Below are positions 47,181 to 58,334 of a DNA stretch of 64,000 bases, in pieces. The notes under the pieces were generated by a model. That model searched no databases. It saw only the letters and a list, made by a program, of their open reading frames with translations, and had not been told where the DNA came from. The stretch's first letter is position 1. Every line of letters begins with the position of its first letter. The position numbers were made by a program, and so were the translations under genes. The stretch is from Tricholoma matsutake (taxonomy: Eukaryota > Basidiomycota > Agaricomycetes > Agaricales > Tricholomataceae). The stretch covers positions 3,534,001 to 3,598,000 of the forward strand of contig AP026540.1 in assembly GCA_026075535.2 (NCBI GenBank), written 5' to 3'.

Positions 47181-47370
47181 TGTGACATCCTGGTGACAGG
47201 TTGTGACCAGGAGTCACACATACTGAGGATTGGACACCCTGGAGATGTAGCAAGTCTCCTGCCTATAGCTATGGCAGGGATGGTGAAGTGATAGCCTGAG
47301 GACTCTATGTCCATGTGACTGTCTACTGACTACATGGTCACATGACCTGGAGTAGGTGTGCCCACACACA
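47181..47370 (-). repeat. Putative 3' LTR of the third Gypsy element
   Basis: 190 bp from TGTGACATCC to CCCACACACA, next to the purine tract. No second copy was found, so this border is inferred. Confidence 0.4.
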
Positions 47371-47822
47371 CTACTCCAACCCCCATTAGTAAACAGAGAA
47401 AACAAGAAAAGACAAAAAGAACTGGAAATGCAAGTAAAAAGGCCAAAAGCATGGGTGCATTAAAAACCCCAGTGGGGAAAAGCTACCAGCTGGCAAAGAA
47501 GGTTAAAGGCTATGTACAAACACCTGAACCATTCCTAGCCAACCAGATATCCAATGCTTCGCAATTCATCAGTTCACTTCCAGGCAGCCACCTGTCTTCT
47601 TCAGGGCCATAACCTTGCCACCTCACAAGGTACTGGAACCTGCGGCCACGTCTTCACTCATCCAAAATATGGTCAATGTAATATTCTTCTTCAGAGTTGA
47701 TCATGACCAGCACAGGATGGCTTGCTTGAAGCAAGTTGCTTCACATCTGGGGAGCAATTCCTTATTGTTTTCCACAAATGGCAGCACCTACGATGTATGA
47801 AATGTTGGGAAGGTGTTCCCCA

Positions 47823-48663
47823 TAGTGTTTTAAAGTCCAGTCCTATGGACCAAAAAAAGACTGGAAACTGAACTGAACCTAACTGATGTTAACCGGACCA
47901 TCGGTTACAGTTAATGTCCAGTTATGGTCAGTTACAGTTATGGTCTTTCAGATCTCAAAAATATTGTTAACTGCACAAAAACTGGTTTAAACCAGCTGAG
48001 ACCAGTTAATAGGTCACGTGGACTACACCCCCCTGTTTCCACACATATTCGCTTCAATTTCGCTCCCTGGTTCATTAAAAACAGTTGAGAACTGAAAAAG
48101 ATATGACCAAAACCATTTTATGACAGGTATTTTGTTGTGATTTGAATGACTTTGATTGTACTGCTTATAACTTGTGCTACAAAAATGTTGGGTACAATTG
48201 GACATCATATGATCCATAGCAATAACACACATAAATATATGTACCATGTAGATTTCATTTATTTAACATCCCCAACAAGTTTTAACTACATACTACAAAT
48301 TATGAGTTACAGACACAACTTGAATGCAATGTACTTTGTTTGAACCATAACTAGGTCAAATCTTGATGAAATCTCTTAAAAGTTGGACCATACAATGGGG
48401 AATTACAGTACCTAACCCATCATATGACAGCTATACTGTCTGGATAATGGTCACCAAGATACATATGGGCTATATAAGTACAACAAATTTTACAACAAAA
48501 AACTGGTCTTAACCAGTTTGTTTTGGTCTATTAACCAAAAAAGACCGGTCTTAGTTGGTCCAGTTATGGTCCCCAATATCCAGGTTGGTCCTAGACCGGT
48601 TATGGTCATGGTCTACCCCTTTTGGGGTCAAAAAACTGGACCTAACCAGACCTTAAATCACTA
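47823..48663. mobile_element. hAT-like MITE, family A, copy 1 (841 bp)
   Basis: Begins TAGTGTTTTAAAGTCCAG and ends with the complement of TGATTTAAGGTC. Flanks GTTCCCCA (47815-47822) and GTTCCTCG (48664-48671) are an 8-bp duplication with two transitions. The interior is packed with GGTCC, AACCGG and CCAGTT motifs in both orientations and has no ORF. Confidence 0.8.
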
Positions 48664-51559
48664 GTTCCTCGTGTTTGGCAGATCCAGGGATACAGTCGAG
48701 ATCTCTGGGCAGGTATCTGTCACCATGTAGGGGCCATTGTAATGAGGCATGAATTTTGCCACCCAATGTTCACCCTTCTTCTTGTACTCTTGTCTTCTAT
48801 GTAGCATTGATAAAACCACTTGACTTCTAGCCTTGAAAGGAAACTCATTAGAATGATGACAATTAGCAGAAAGAGATTGTGAAATCTTTGTTCAAAGCAA
48901 GTTGTCTTGAGCCTCCTTCAAGTCCTGTTGCAGTCTTTCAATCATGCTAGATGCTCAGATGTCCTTGACAGCACTGTTATCACCAGAAGTGGTATCACCC
49001 AAGGGCTTTGCCCCATGCAAAGTTGGAATGGTGAGAACCCTGTCAAAACATTAATAGAATTCATGATATCAAAACACACATGGGGTAGCACCCTTCACCA
49101 CCCTGACTGATTTCATTCCACATGATAATGTAGACACTGGTTAATTATCTTGTTGGACCGTTTGCTAGCACCATCAGATGAGGATGGTAAGCAGTTGACA
49201 TCTTGAGCTTTACACCAGTCAACTTGTGCAATGCCTGCCAGAATTTCAACATGAACAGCTTATTGCAATCTGAGGCAATCTCCAATGGTAAGCCATTTTC
49301 ACAGTACCACTCATTGAAGAATATTACAGACAATTCTTCAGCTGAAAGGTCCATCCACATCACCACAATACAAATGTTGCTGTTTAAATGTTCAGTAAAC
49401 ATCACAATGCAGTCACAACTGTCACAAAGGTCCTAATGGTCACTTCATTGTTGATTTGTTTTGCTGACAGTCAGTACACCCAGGGACATACACAATTTCT
49501 AGATCCCATCACATGTTAGGCCAGTAGAATGAGTCCTGCAAGTTACTGTAAGATTTTTCAAACCCAAAGTGCCCCAGGATGTCATGGGCCAGATGGAACA
49601 ATGCCTCACACACCTTGCAAACCTGAGGTATGATCAGCCTACTGCCCACATACCACAGTCCATTAATCTCCTTGATGCCATGAGGGGAGAATTCCATGTC
49701 CACAATCCTCTTGCACCAGGGATCTTCAAGGTAACCAGTCTTGATCTTATTGCATAATTTGCAGTTGGCCTCAATTGACAGTGTTGCAGCCATGGTCCCA
49801 CATATCACTTTGATTGGTAGAGTGTCCAGGTTGCTGAGGATGTGCACTGCTGAGTGGCAACTGCCACCAGTTGCCATGACCAAGGCAATTGGCTCAGATT
49901 CATCTAAGGGATATGGACCCATCACTGTCATTTCAGCTCAAAAGGAAGTCCTCAATAATGCATCTGCCATGCAGTTATTGTCCCCCTTCACATAGATAAT
50001 TTTGAAGTCATACTGCAACATGAATTCCATCCATCAGGCTTGTCTCCAACTCAAATTGTGCTGTGTCTCAAAATTCTCCAACATTTTGTGATCTGTATAA
50101 ATGCAGAATGATGTACCCAGTAGTTTGGGTCTCCACTGTTGAAGTGTGCATATAATTGTGAGCATCTCCTTCTCATGAACAGGGTAGTTAAGCTCTGCAC
50201 CCTTGAACATCATTGAGTCAAAGGCCACCAGTTGAGCAGCCTTCCAAGAGGCTCCAAAAGACAAAACTGCACCCAACTGGCAATCACTCACATCCATCAT
50301 CACAAATATCTTTTTGTTGGACATCAGGTTGTAGTCAATGGTGGTTAGGCATTCCTGGCTCATCATGGTCTTTTTGATCCCAATGAACACCGCCTCATGC
50401 CATGGCAACCATGGGGGGAAATCCTTATTTCACTCCTTCATCATTAACTCCATCAAGATATGTGTGTGCTTGGTGATGTTTGGCAGGAAATTTGCAATAT
50501 ACTGGACCAGGCTGCAGAACTGTTGGACCTGCATTGCTGTCTGCAGATGTGGCCAGTTCATGATCCTGTCAGCCTTTTTTGAATCAGCCTTGATTCCACA
50601 CCTAGAGATGCGGTGTCCAAGGAAAACAATTTCAGTTTGAAAAAGGTGCATCTTCTTCAGGTTACAGTATAAATTTGCCTCATACAGAGCAGACAATATT
50701 GTCCTGATGTTACAACAATGCTCCTCAAGCAAGTTAGACTGGATGACAATGTTGTTGAGATAGATATGACATATCTTTCCAATCCATGGCCTCAGTGCCA
50801 CAGTCACATGATTTTGGTGGATAGCAGGAGCATTCTTCAAAGTTCAAACCCATCAGCATAACATTCCACTTGAACAACCCAAACGGTGTTGTAACTGCTG
50901 TTAGTGGAATGTCATCAGGATGCATATGCATCTGGAAAAAGCTGTTAGTCATGTCAATGGTTGCCCAAATCCAACCTTTGGCACAATCATTCAAGATGTC
51001 ATCGATGTGTGGTAGTGGGTGTGAATCTGTCACTGTGTTTTGTTGAGCTGTCTGTAGTCGTTCACCCATCTTGGCAGTATGGTCAGGTCCACTTTCAGTA
51101 TAATGAACTCAGGAGAAGCATGAGATGAGGAGGATGGTTGAATGCACCCAGCATCCAATCATACCAGCCACATCCAGAGGCTTAACTTCTTCTGGTATGC
51201 ATTTACCTGCTTTCAGTCTCTCTTGGCACACCTCCACCAGTTCTGTCAGGGCCATCTTCATTTTCTCCTTTGATTCTTTCTTCATTGCCCTCTCTGCTTT
51301 TGGGGTGTTCAAACATTTTCTATACCTGAACACTGGAGGGTTCAGAAGGTCATAACTACATTGTTTGTCTATAGCAGTACAAGAATCAAAGTCCATTATA
51401 ATCTTGTTAACTTTTAAGAATGGAATGCCAAGAAGCAGCAGAACACAAAGCTTTGGTGTGATTATAGCTTTAATGGAATTAGATGACTATTGGCCATCTG
51501 GAGTGAAAGGTGAAATTTTAACAAATTCATTCAGAGTAGTGCACAATGGAGTTCCATTC
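48664..51559 (-). other. Third Gypsy element, RT to integrase section (between two MITEs)
   Basis: Continuous homology to Gypsy pol on the minus strand; see the pol pseudogene entry. No other feature is seen. Confidence 0.6.
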
Positions 51560-52386
51560 TAGTGTTTAAAGGTCCAGTCCAGTCCAGTTTTTGACTTCCG
51601 AATAGGGAAACTGGCAACTGCAACTGGTCTAGAACCAACCCAGACATTGGGGGACCACAACTGGACCATTTAGGACCAGTCCTAATTGGTCCATGGACCA
51701 AAAAAAGACTAGTTTGGACCAGTCTTGTGTTATAAGATTTTTTATAGGAAATAACCCATATTTATCTCAATAATTATGATCAATACCTTATATATATTAA
51801 ATTAACAGATAGATATTGTAATTTTCCATAGACTGGTCCAACTTTTAAGGAATTCTACCAAGATTTGACTGAGATATGGCCAAAACCAAAAGGACATGCA
51901 TTCAAGTTGTAGTTTGTAGTTTGTAATTTGTAGTTTGTAGTCACAACTCATTTGGGCTGTTGAATCAATAAAGTCACATGGTACAGATGGTTTGGTGTGT
52001 TGTTGTTATATTTATGATGTCATATAGCTGTACAAAAAAAATTCTAGCTCAGGTAATAAGCAATGCTCTGATACAACAAAATACTTGTACAAAAATGTTT
52101 TTAGTCATATCTCAACCAATTCTTAACCATTTTTTATGATCCTGGGACTGAAAATGAAGTAAATATGTGTGGTAGTAAGGTCAAACCCATCTTGGGACAA
52201 AAGACCACTTGCAACCGGTTTAAACCAGTTTTTCATCAGTCCTACTATATTTTTTAAAATGAAAGACCAGCAACTGGACTGCAAAAGACCAGTCCATAAA
52301 TAGACCTCTGGTCTGGTCTTTTCTGGTCCAATTCAGTCCAGTTTTGGTCTTTTTTTTGGTCCTATGGACTGGACCTGCGAACACTA
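51560..52386. mobile_element. hAT-like MITE, family A, copy 2 (827 bp)
   Basis: Begins TAGTGTTTAAAGGTCCAG and ends CTGGACCTGCGAACACTA. The 8-bp duplication is TTCCATTC (51552-51559) and TTCAATTC (52387-52394), one mismatch. It is inserted between the protease and reverse transcriptase parts of the third Gypsy element and is non-coding. Confidence 0.85.
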
Positions 52387-52802
52387 TTCAATTCTCTATT
52401 ACAAGCAAGACAGTCTCAGGTTTATGTAGGCGAAGGTGATGAAGTCCAAGTGTCTTGACAAGACTCTCCTCGATGAGCATGACATGTGCTCCACAGTCCA
52501 GCATACTATTTACTGCGAGGGGCTCATCAGCATCAGGACCCATCAATGAACAGGCCCAGCAAAAATGACGTCCAGTGAGGTCTGCACATACCTTGTCATC
52601 AGATTCAGAACCCATCCCTAGGACACTCGATGGCATGACCACTCCTGCCACAAAGGATGAATCACTATCCTCCACAGTGTTGATGTGAGTGGTGGAGCTG
52701 ATGAGGGCCATGTGTCAAGCATTGTTTGGTATGTTCATGCTGCACTTGTGGAGGAGTAGCATCTCCTCCATAACTTCCTTGTAGTTACACCCATCAGGGA
52801 AG

Positions 52803-53812
52803 TCATTGGGACAGTTTGGGGCTCAGTGATTTTGGTATCCACAGTGGCATTTCAGACAACCCTGGTGTTTGAACAGCAAGGCTGCACTCATTTTTGGTCA
52901 GACAGGGCGGTTTGCTACAATCAGATGATAAGGAGGGGGTGGATGAGTTGGCAGGATGGGAATTCTTCCCAGAACTAGTGTTATATGCACATGAATTGTT
53001 CACTAGCACCTGCCACTTTGGTGCACATTGTAACTCCTCTGCTGCATCCAGGTATCATTTTGTGTCATTTGAGCACTCCTCAGCCAACTTCTGGATCTCA
53101 GAGATCCACACGGTTAGCTGTGTCTCCTCCATTTTCTTTCCAGCCCTATTGCCAGTGTTGAGAAGGCTCTCCAATTGCATACACAGGGCATCATCTGAGA
53201 AGTGATAGTCTGTGCCACACAGCACAATGTTCATGTGACAGATGTTGTTCAACCAGGCTGCAAAATTGTCAGAGGGTTTCAGGCATGAATTGCAGATATG
53301 GGAATGAAGGTCATTGTCCCAATTCTCAGGCAAGAACTCCTTCCTCAGTTCTTTTAAGAACTCAGCAAACATCAATTCGATCAGCTCATTGTGGTGTGTG
53401 GCAATCCAGTCCCACGCTTGCATGTCTTTTAGTCCAGGGAGTATAGCAGCAACACAGTCAGCATCCTCGATCTTTTTGTTCATGGAGAAGAAGTCTTCAC
53501 AGCACATTTCCCACTGCCTCATGACCAGAGCAAGATCTTGCCTGCAGTGATGAGGGGGATCTTCTTTAGTTCAGCATGTAAACATTTGGCAAGGCTGTTG
53601 GAGGACATCATGGTGTTACTTTTTTGGAGTAGGGGGGTATAATCAGAGGTCGTCAAGTCTGACTCTATGTCAGAGTCTATCTGGGTGGCTGTATGCATAA
53701 TCATTTGGGCAGGGGCAGCTGGTGTAGTGTCGGGGGTGGTCAGAGGACTCAATGGAGGGACAGAGGATGGGGTCATGTTTATATTCATCTGAACATCAGG
53801 AACAGTTAGCAC
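52803..53812 (-). pseudogene. Gag of the third Gypsy element, broken
   Basis: An N-terminal Ser/Thr/Pro-rich leader (53812-53519), a stop, then a gag region with DADCVAAILPGL, AWDWIATHHNELIEL, FLKELRKEFLPENWD and FAAWLNNICHMN, then a Ser/Pro-rich hinge and a degenerate Cys/His region. The domain pattern (retrotransposon gag) is recognisable; stops at 53520 and 53056 and elsewhere prevent expression. Confidence 0.7.
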
Positions 53813-53936
53813 TTGACTGCATGTGAACAGCAGGTTGGGCAGTTGCAGTGCTCAACAAGGGGAGGTTCAGCATTTGTTGTATGACATGTACAGTTTGGCA
53901 GGGAATTATACAGAGAATGATGTTCAAAAAAAAAAG

Positions 53937-54117
53937 TGTAACCCTGTTGTGCAGGGTTCACCAAGACAGGGAAACAGAAAGAGATTGGACAAGACAGAAC
54001 AGGCTCAATGTATATATTGAGAGGGAAAAGGGGAAGCTCTAGCTAGAGGGGAAGGAAGATCATGATGATGGGAAAAGGGGAGAAAGGATCCTGATGATGT
54101 GAATGCTGTGTGTGTCT
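53937..54117. repeat. LTR-like repeat family LTR3, copy 2
   Basis: Direct copy of 46158-46336 with few differences. Preceded by a run of A (complement CTTTTTTTTTT), the same context that follows LTR2 at 30731 in sense. It may be the 5' LTR of the third Gypsy element or an independent solo LTR. Confidence 0.7.
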
Positions 54118-55390
54118 GTATTGTACTTAGTAAACAGTTCTCAATAGTAGTAAGCATCCTTACAGGTGTGTGTGTTGTTACTATGTTACTATATTGATAT
54201 CTACCTATGCTACATAAGTAGCTAAGGGTGTACTAAAAAAGTAAGCCTCAATAGACCTAGATACAGAGAGTCCAGAAAAAAAAACATCCACCAACACTGT
54301 ATGTGCTCAACCATGCAAACAGTCCATTCCTATCCAAAATCAACAATCATGTGATCTGACTACGGGTTGTGGGCCTGACAGCTGATGTGTGCAATGGTGA
54401 AGGAGTGCAAGGCCTTTTGAGGGAAAAGGATGTGTTGTCAGAGGTAGAATAGAAGATGAGGCAATAGTCACACTGAATAGGCTGAATGTGTGAGCAACAG
54501 TTTGGATGTCCTGTGACAACCCTGCAAGGCTCTTCAACATCTGCAGCAATACTGACAAGGCTGTGGCAAGTGACAATGTGAGAGCAGAGTGAGCAGTACA
54601 GAGAGTGTGGATGGTATGGAGGTCCTTTTTGTGTAGCCAAAAGTGCATGCATGCAGCTGAATCTGCTTGGTTCAGAAGGCATCAAGGCAGGTGATATAGG
54701 GTGTCATCATCATTGCCATCAAAGAACAAGGACAGATGCCACCTGCTGAGAGGTCAGAGCAGTGGTGGTGGAATGCATGGCTTGAATGGTGGGGGCTCAC
54801 AAGCAGGATATGTGATGTTGCCATGTTGGTGTGGGTGTTTGTGTCATGGTGTGTGTGTGCATCCAAAACCTTGCATAAAGTGGTATCAGGAATTGAGCCT
54901 GTCAGCAGTGACAAAAGTCCTGTCCTCATAATGGCCAGAATGAGCAACCATGGCCCAATTCTGCATAAGTGGTGGGAAATGATGGTTGTTGTTGTTGTTG
55001 CACCCCCCTGAGTGCTCATTCCACCAAGTCATTTTTGCCCCACAGCCACTGCTCACAAGAGCCATACAGGCCCAGAACCCACAAGCATAATAGACAACTC
55101 ATTTCCTATTAAGCAGTCAAAGAGTCAAGAACATGTAGCTGCTGAATGTATGACTCACCTTTGTAGGGCCAAACCTAGATGAGAGTATGCATGTCCTCAG
55201 AGTCTGTCAAGGCTGATTTCCTCAACTGGATTTCCGATTGTTTTCTGCCACCTTTCACAGCTGCCTTGCATCACAGCCCACCTCCTATCAGCAGCACTGC
55301 CTATAGTTGAATTTCTCTCATTTCCAATTTGTTGAAACAGTTTCAGGATATTTTCCTCGGAGGCCATTTTGCAAATTATCACAGCCTTGG
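54118..55390. other. Degenerate repeat-like DNA, nothing recognised
   Basis: Minus-strand ORFs at 54340-54685 and 54672-55019 are His/Ser/Thr-rich and unrecognised. CpG is scarce, as in the neighbouring transposons. I see no supported gene. Confidence 0.3.
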
Positions 55391-55800
55391 AAACTCCAAT
55401 TGCCTCTGGGCTTTAGTATTTAAGCTAGCTACTTTTGTCTTGCTTGTAAATCAACCAAGTCACCAACTTAATTCCAACCCAGTTACACTCCAAATATCCT
55501 CTTAAGTCTATCTCAAACTTAACTCTTCCTCTCCAGAAAATCTCTGGACCTTTGATCATCCTCCTTACCCTTGTCTTGAGATTAGGACACTTGATGAGGA
55601 GAAGGGCGCAACTTCTTATAAGTTGAAGCCAAGTCCTTTCTGTCCCCACACTTGGTACAGCACATCAAGTGAACCTTGCCCTGGAATCCCATCAGGTTCC
55701 CTGCCTTGCTCGATCCATCCTTATCGACTTCTATCGTCCAGGTATGACTGGAAATCCAACTTCCTTCCTTCCTCCAGCTCAGACCTTAACAGACTCAGCC
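55391..55800 (+). repeat. LTR-like or leader repeat, second copy
   Basis: Shares ordered blocks with 26725-27200, including TAGTATTTAAGC, GAGATTAGGACAC and AAGCCAAGTCCTTTCTGT. It lies directly left of the Copia LTR. The borders are not clear. Confidence 0.45.
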
Positions 55801-55807
55801 AATATGG

Positions 55808-56018
55808 TGTTAGACAACTAATGTATTACCTAGATGAGAGTACGCATCTAGAGGGAGTAAGTATACAGTACAGTATATGATAATGTAGGTACTTATGTCC
55901 TCAGAGTCAGCCAATGTGGTGGTAGACAACTGAGGATGTAGAGTGGTGAATCGATATGGAAATGTTGATGTGTCACATGGTTGTGTATAGATGTATGTGA
56001 TGAATATACTATATAACA
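55808..56018 (-). repeat. Putative 3' LTR of the Copia element
   Basis: About 211 bp, from TGTTAGACAACTAATG to TATATAACA in plus-strand reading, beside the purine tract GATGGGGGTG in sense. A near duplicate of its start (GTGGTAGACAACTGAGG) occurs at about 55917. No partner LTR is in the window. Confidence 0.5.
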
Positions 56019-56163
56019 CACCCCCATCAGAGCAGACAGATATACAATAAAAGAAAGAAAATCATGTAATATGAACAAGTCCTAGTGAGTCATGGTGTTT
56101 CACAAAGAGAATGTCTAAAAGCAGTTTCATCATGATGTCAGCTACATTGGCATTGGTGGCAAC

Positions 56164-56631
56164 TCATGTTGTGAAAAAATCCCCAGAGGAGATGTGATTA
56201 CATATGAAGTGATAGCAAATGTTAATGTGTTTGGAACAGGAGGAGGATGAGGTAGAATCCATGATACAATGAGTGCCCTGGTTATCACAAATAAGTGGGA
56301 AGGGTTTTGGTACAGGGAGTTTTAGTGAAGAAAGGAAAAGGCATATCCACAGTGCTTCTTTCATACCATGGGTAATCACATAATATTCTGCTTCAGTGGA
56401 TGATAGTGCAATGGTGCATTGTTTGACAGCTGACCAGGAGACTAAGGATCCAAGGAAATAAAAGCAGTAACCTGATATTCGATCTGTTTCATCTGTAGCC
56501 CAATCAGCATTGGTAACTCCACAGGCTCCCTTTGCCAATCCACAAACAGGTTCTTCAAGGTCACCACCTCCATATTCCAATGCATACTCCATAGAACCAG
56601 CCAAGTAGTGTAGTACACCTTTAGCTGCAAC
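56164..56631 (-). pseudogene. Copia RNase H and polyprotein C-terminus
   Basis: GVTNADWATDETDRISGYCF, then LVSWSAVKQCTIALSSTEAEYYV and GMKEALW are the standard Copia RNase H motifs (D-W-A and SSTEAEY). The stretch ends with a His-rich HINICYHFI motif and a stop at 56164. The frame is open but its upstream part is cut by a MITE at 56632. Confidence 0.85.
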
Positions 56632-57813
56632 TAGTGTTTAAGGGTCCAGTCCAGTTTGGTTTTTTGACCAAAAAATGGAAATACTGCAGCCTAAACCAGT
56701 CCAGGACCAACCCAGATACTGCTAGAGCTAAACTGGACCACCTAGGACCAGTCCTTTCTGGTTAAAAGACCAAAAAAGACTGGTTAAGACTGGTTCAGAC
56801 TGATGTTTTGTTGTGAAATTTGTTGTACTAATATAACCCATATGTATCTTTAGCAAATATTACCCAGACCTTATAACCATTGTACAGATGGATAGACATT
56901 GTAATTCCCCATTGTTTGGTCCAACTTTTTAAGACATTTCATTAAGATTTGACTTGGCTATGATCAATATAAAAATACATCTACTGAATGACTCATGCTG
57001 AACACCAAGAAATGTAATGTGACAACCATAAATTATGTGATGCATAGCATGCATTGACAAATGGTGGGAGTATTATTATACATGTTAGTCCTATGTTCAT
57101 TAATAGAATCAAGCAAATGATCAACATATGAGTAAGATGAAATGAAAATCAATCTGATATGACAAAATACTTGTACAAAAATATATCTTGCTCAATTCTT
57201 AACCATTTTTTATGAACCAGAGGTTGAATTCACCAGATTTCATGTGGGAACATGGTCCAATATATGTTCCCACAATAGAACCAGTTTTACAACATTTTTC
57301 AAAATGGACAGACTAGTGGTGCCATGGCTCAAGCCAATGTTTTGCATAAAATGAGCCATAACTTGGTAGATAAAATAGATAGAATCACCAGAATATTTGA
57401 GGATATGGAGGACCACAAATGTCGAGGGGTCTTATGCCAACTTTAGTTCATCGGATCAATCTGTCTCAACTTATACAGCAGACGAATTTCAGCTCAGTGA
57501 CTCGGCTCAAAAGCTGAGCTGGCCAATAAGTCAGGAACGGTTAATCCGCTTGACTAAAGTTGGCAGACAACCCCTCGAGTTTTGGGGACATCCATATCCT
57601 CAAATATTCTGGTGATTCTATCTATTTTATCTACCAAGTTATGGCTCATTTTATGAAAAACATTGGCTCGAGCCATCGCAACACTAGGACAGACTGCTAA
57701 CTGGACTGCAAAAGACTGATCCATAAGTAGACCACTGGTCTGGTCTTTTCTGGTCCAATTCAGTCCAATTTTGGTCTTTTTTTTAGTCCTATGGACTGGA
57801 CCCTTCAACACTA
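56632..57813. mobile_element. hAT-like MITE, family A, copy 3 (1,182 bp, contains another MITE)
   Basis: Begins TAGTGTTTAAGGGTCCAG and ends CTGGACCCTTCAACACTA. A perfect 8-bp duplication GCTGCAAC lies at 56624-56631 and 57814-57821. Removing the insert and one duplicate rejoins the Copia frame as ALMVAAKGVLHYL, a conserved Copia sequence. A second element (57314-57686) lies inside. Confidence 0.93.
57314..57686. mobile_element. hAT-like MITE, family B (373 bp), nested
   Basis: Inverted ends TAGTGGTGCCATGGCTC on the left and, reverse-complemented, TAGTGTTGCGATGGCTCG on the right. Arms exceed 100 bp. A perfect 8-bp duplication GGACAGAC lies at 57306-57313 and 57687-57694. It inserted into family A copy 3 and so is younger. 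Confidence 0.93.
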
Positions 57814-58334
57814 GCTGCAACCATAAGTGCCTGAGTTGGACTGGAGTTGTATTGACCAAGTGAGCATGCAACATAAGCAATGTCAGGATGTGTACAGACT
57901 GCCAGGTATATGAGGGACCCAACAAGACTTTGGTATTTCTGGGTGAGAAGATGATCAGGGATGTCCAATGTGGCTCCTGGTGCAATGGGACAAAGTTGAT
58001 GGAGTTTATTCTGAAGGGGTACAGGAGATGTCCGACATTCAGTCATGTTCCATGTGGACAAGAGATCAGCAATGAAGGGTTTCTGAGAAAGCCAGAGCTT
58101 GTGCTGTGAACAATCCCATATGATGCATATCCCCAGATATAGTGAAGCCAGTCCAAGATCAACTACTTCAATCTCCTTACACACTTCCCCAAGGAACCAT
58201 TGGTATAATTCAATGGAGTTGGTAGTTGCAAGTCCATCATCCACATGTACTGGAATGAGAAGTTCAAGATCATAACCATTGCCTGGCATTATGATTGAAG
58301 GATGTGGAAGCAATGACCAGCGACCATGGAAAAC
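57814..58334 (-). pseudogene. Copia reverse transcriptase, C-terminal half
   Basis: Contains IPVHVDDGLATTNS, the Copia YVDD-type catalytic box with His for Tyr, followed by VVDLGLASLYLGI, LSQKPFIADLL, YQSLVGSLIYLAVCTHPDIAY and SPTQALMVAA. It is open in this interval and cut at both ends by MITEs. Confidence 0.85.

Larger units (their letters stand above)
47371..52711 (-). pseudogene. Pol of the third Gypsy element, heavily broken
   Basis: The protease region reads AVNSMLDCGAHVMLI (D-C-G-A for D-S-G-A). It then carries a MITE, then RT (DSHPLPHIDDIL, IWATIDMTNSFFQM, TPFGLFKW). The normally invariant YxDD catalytic motif is IYLNNIVIQ, so both aspartates are lost. RNase H (FVMMDVSDCQLGAVLSF, PVHEKEMLTII, IYTDHKML) and integrase (LAHDILGHFGFEKSYSNL, FFNEWYCENGLP, STAYHPHL) follow. 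There are several frameshifts and stops. Many Asp-to-Asn changes fit GAC/GAT to AAC/AAT transitions. Confidence 0.78.
47181..53936 (-). mobile_element. Third Gypsy lineage, degenerate, with nested hAT-like MITEs
   Basis: Minus-strand element. The order in sense is gag (53.8-52.8 kb), protease (52.7-52.4 kb), reverse transcriptase and RNase H (51.5-50.0 kb) and integrase (49.9-47.4 kb), then a purine tract (complement of about 47376-47387) and a putative 3' LTR at 47181-47370. The right border is uncertain; an LTR3 copy starts at 53937. Two 8-bp-duplication MITEs (47823-48663 and 51560-52386) interrupt it. Confidence 0.75.

Noticed and set aside
46158..54117. The two LTR3 copies as the paired LTRs of the third Gypsy element
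   Set aside because: They are direct repeats in the right orientation, but the left copy lies about 1 kb beyond the polypurine tract with a foldback between. Pairing is possible but not demonstrated.
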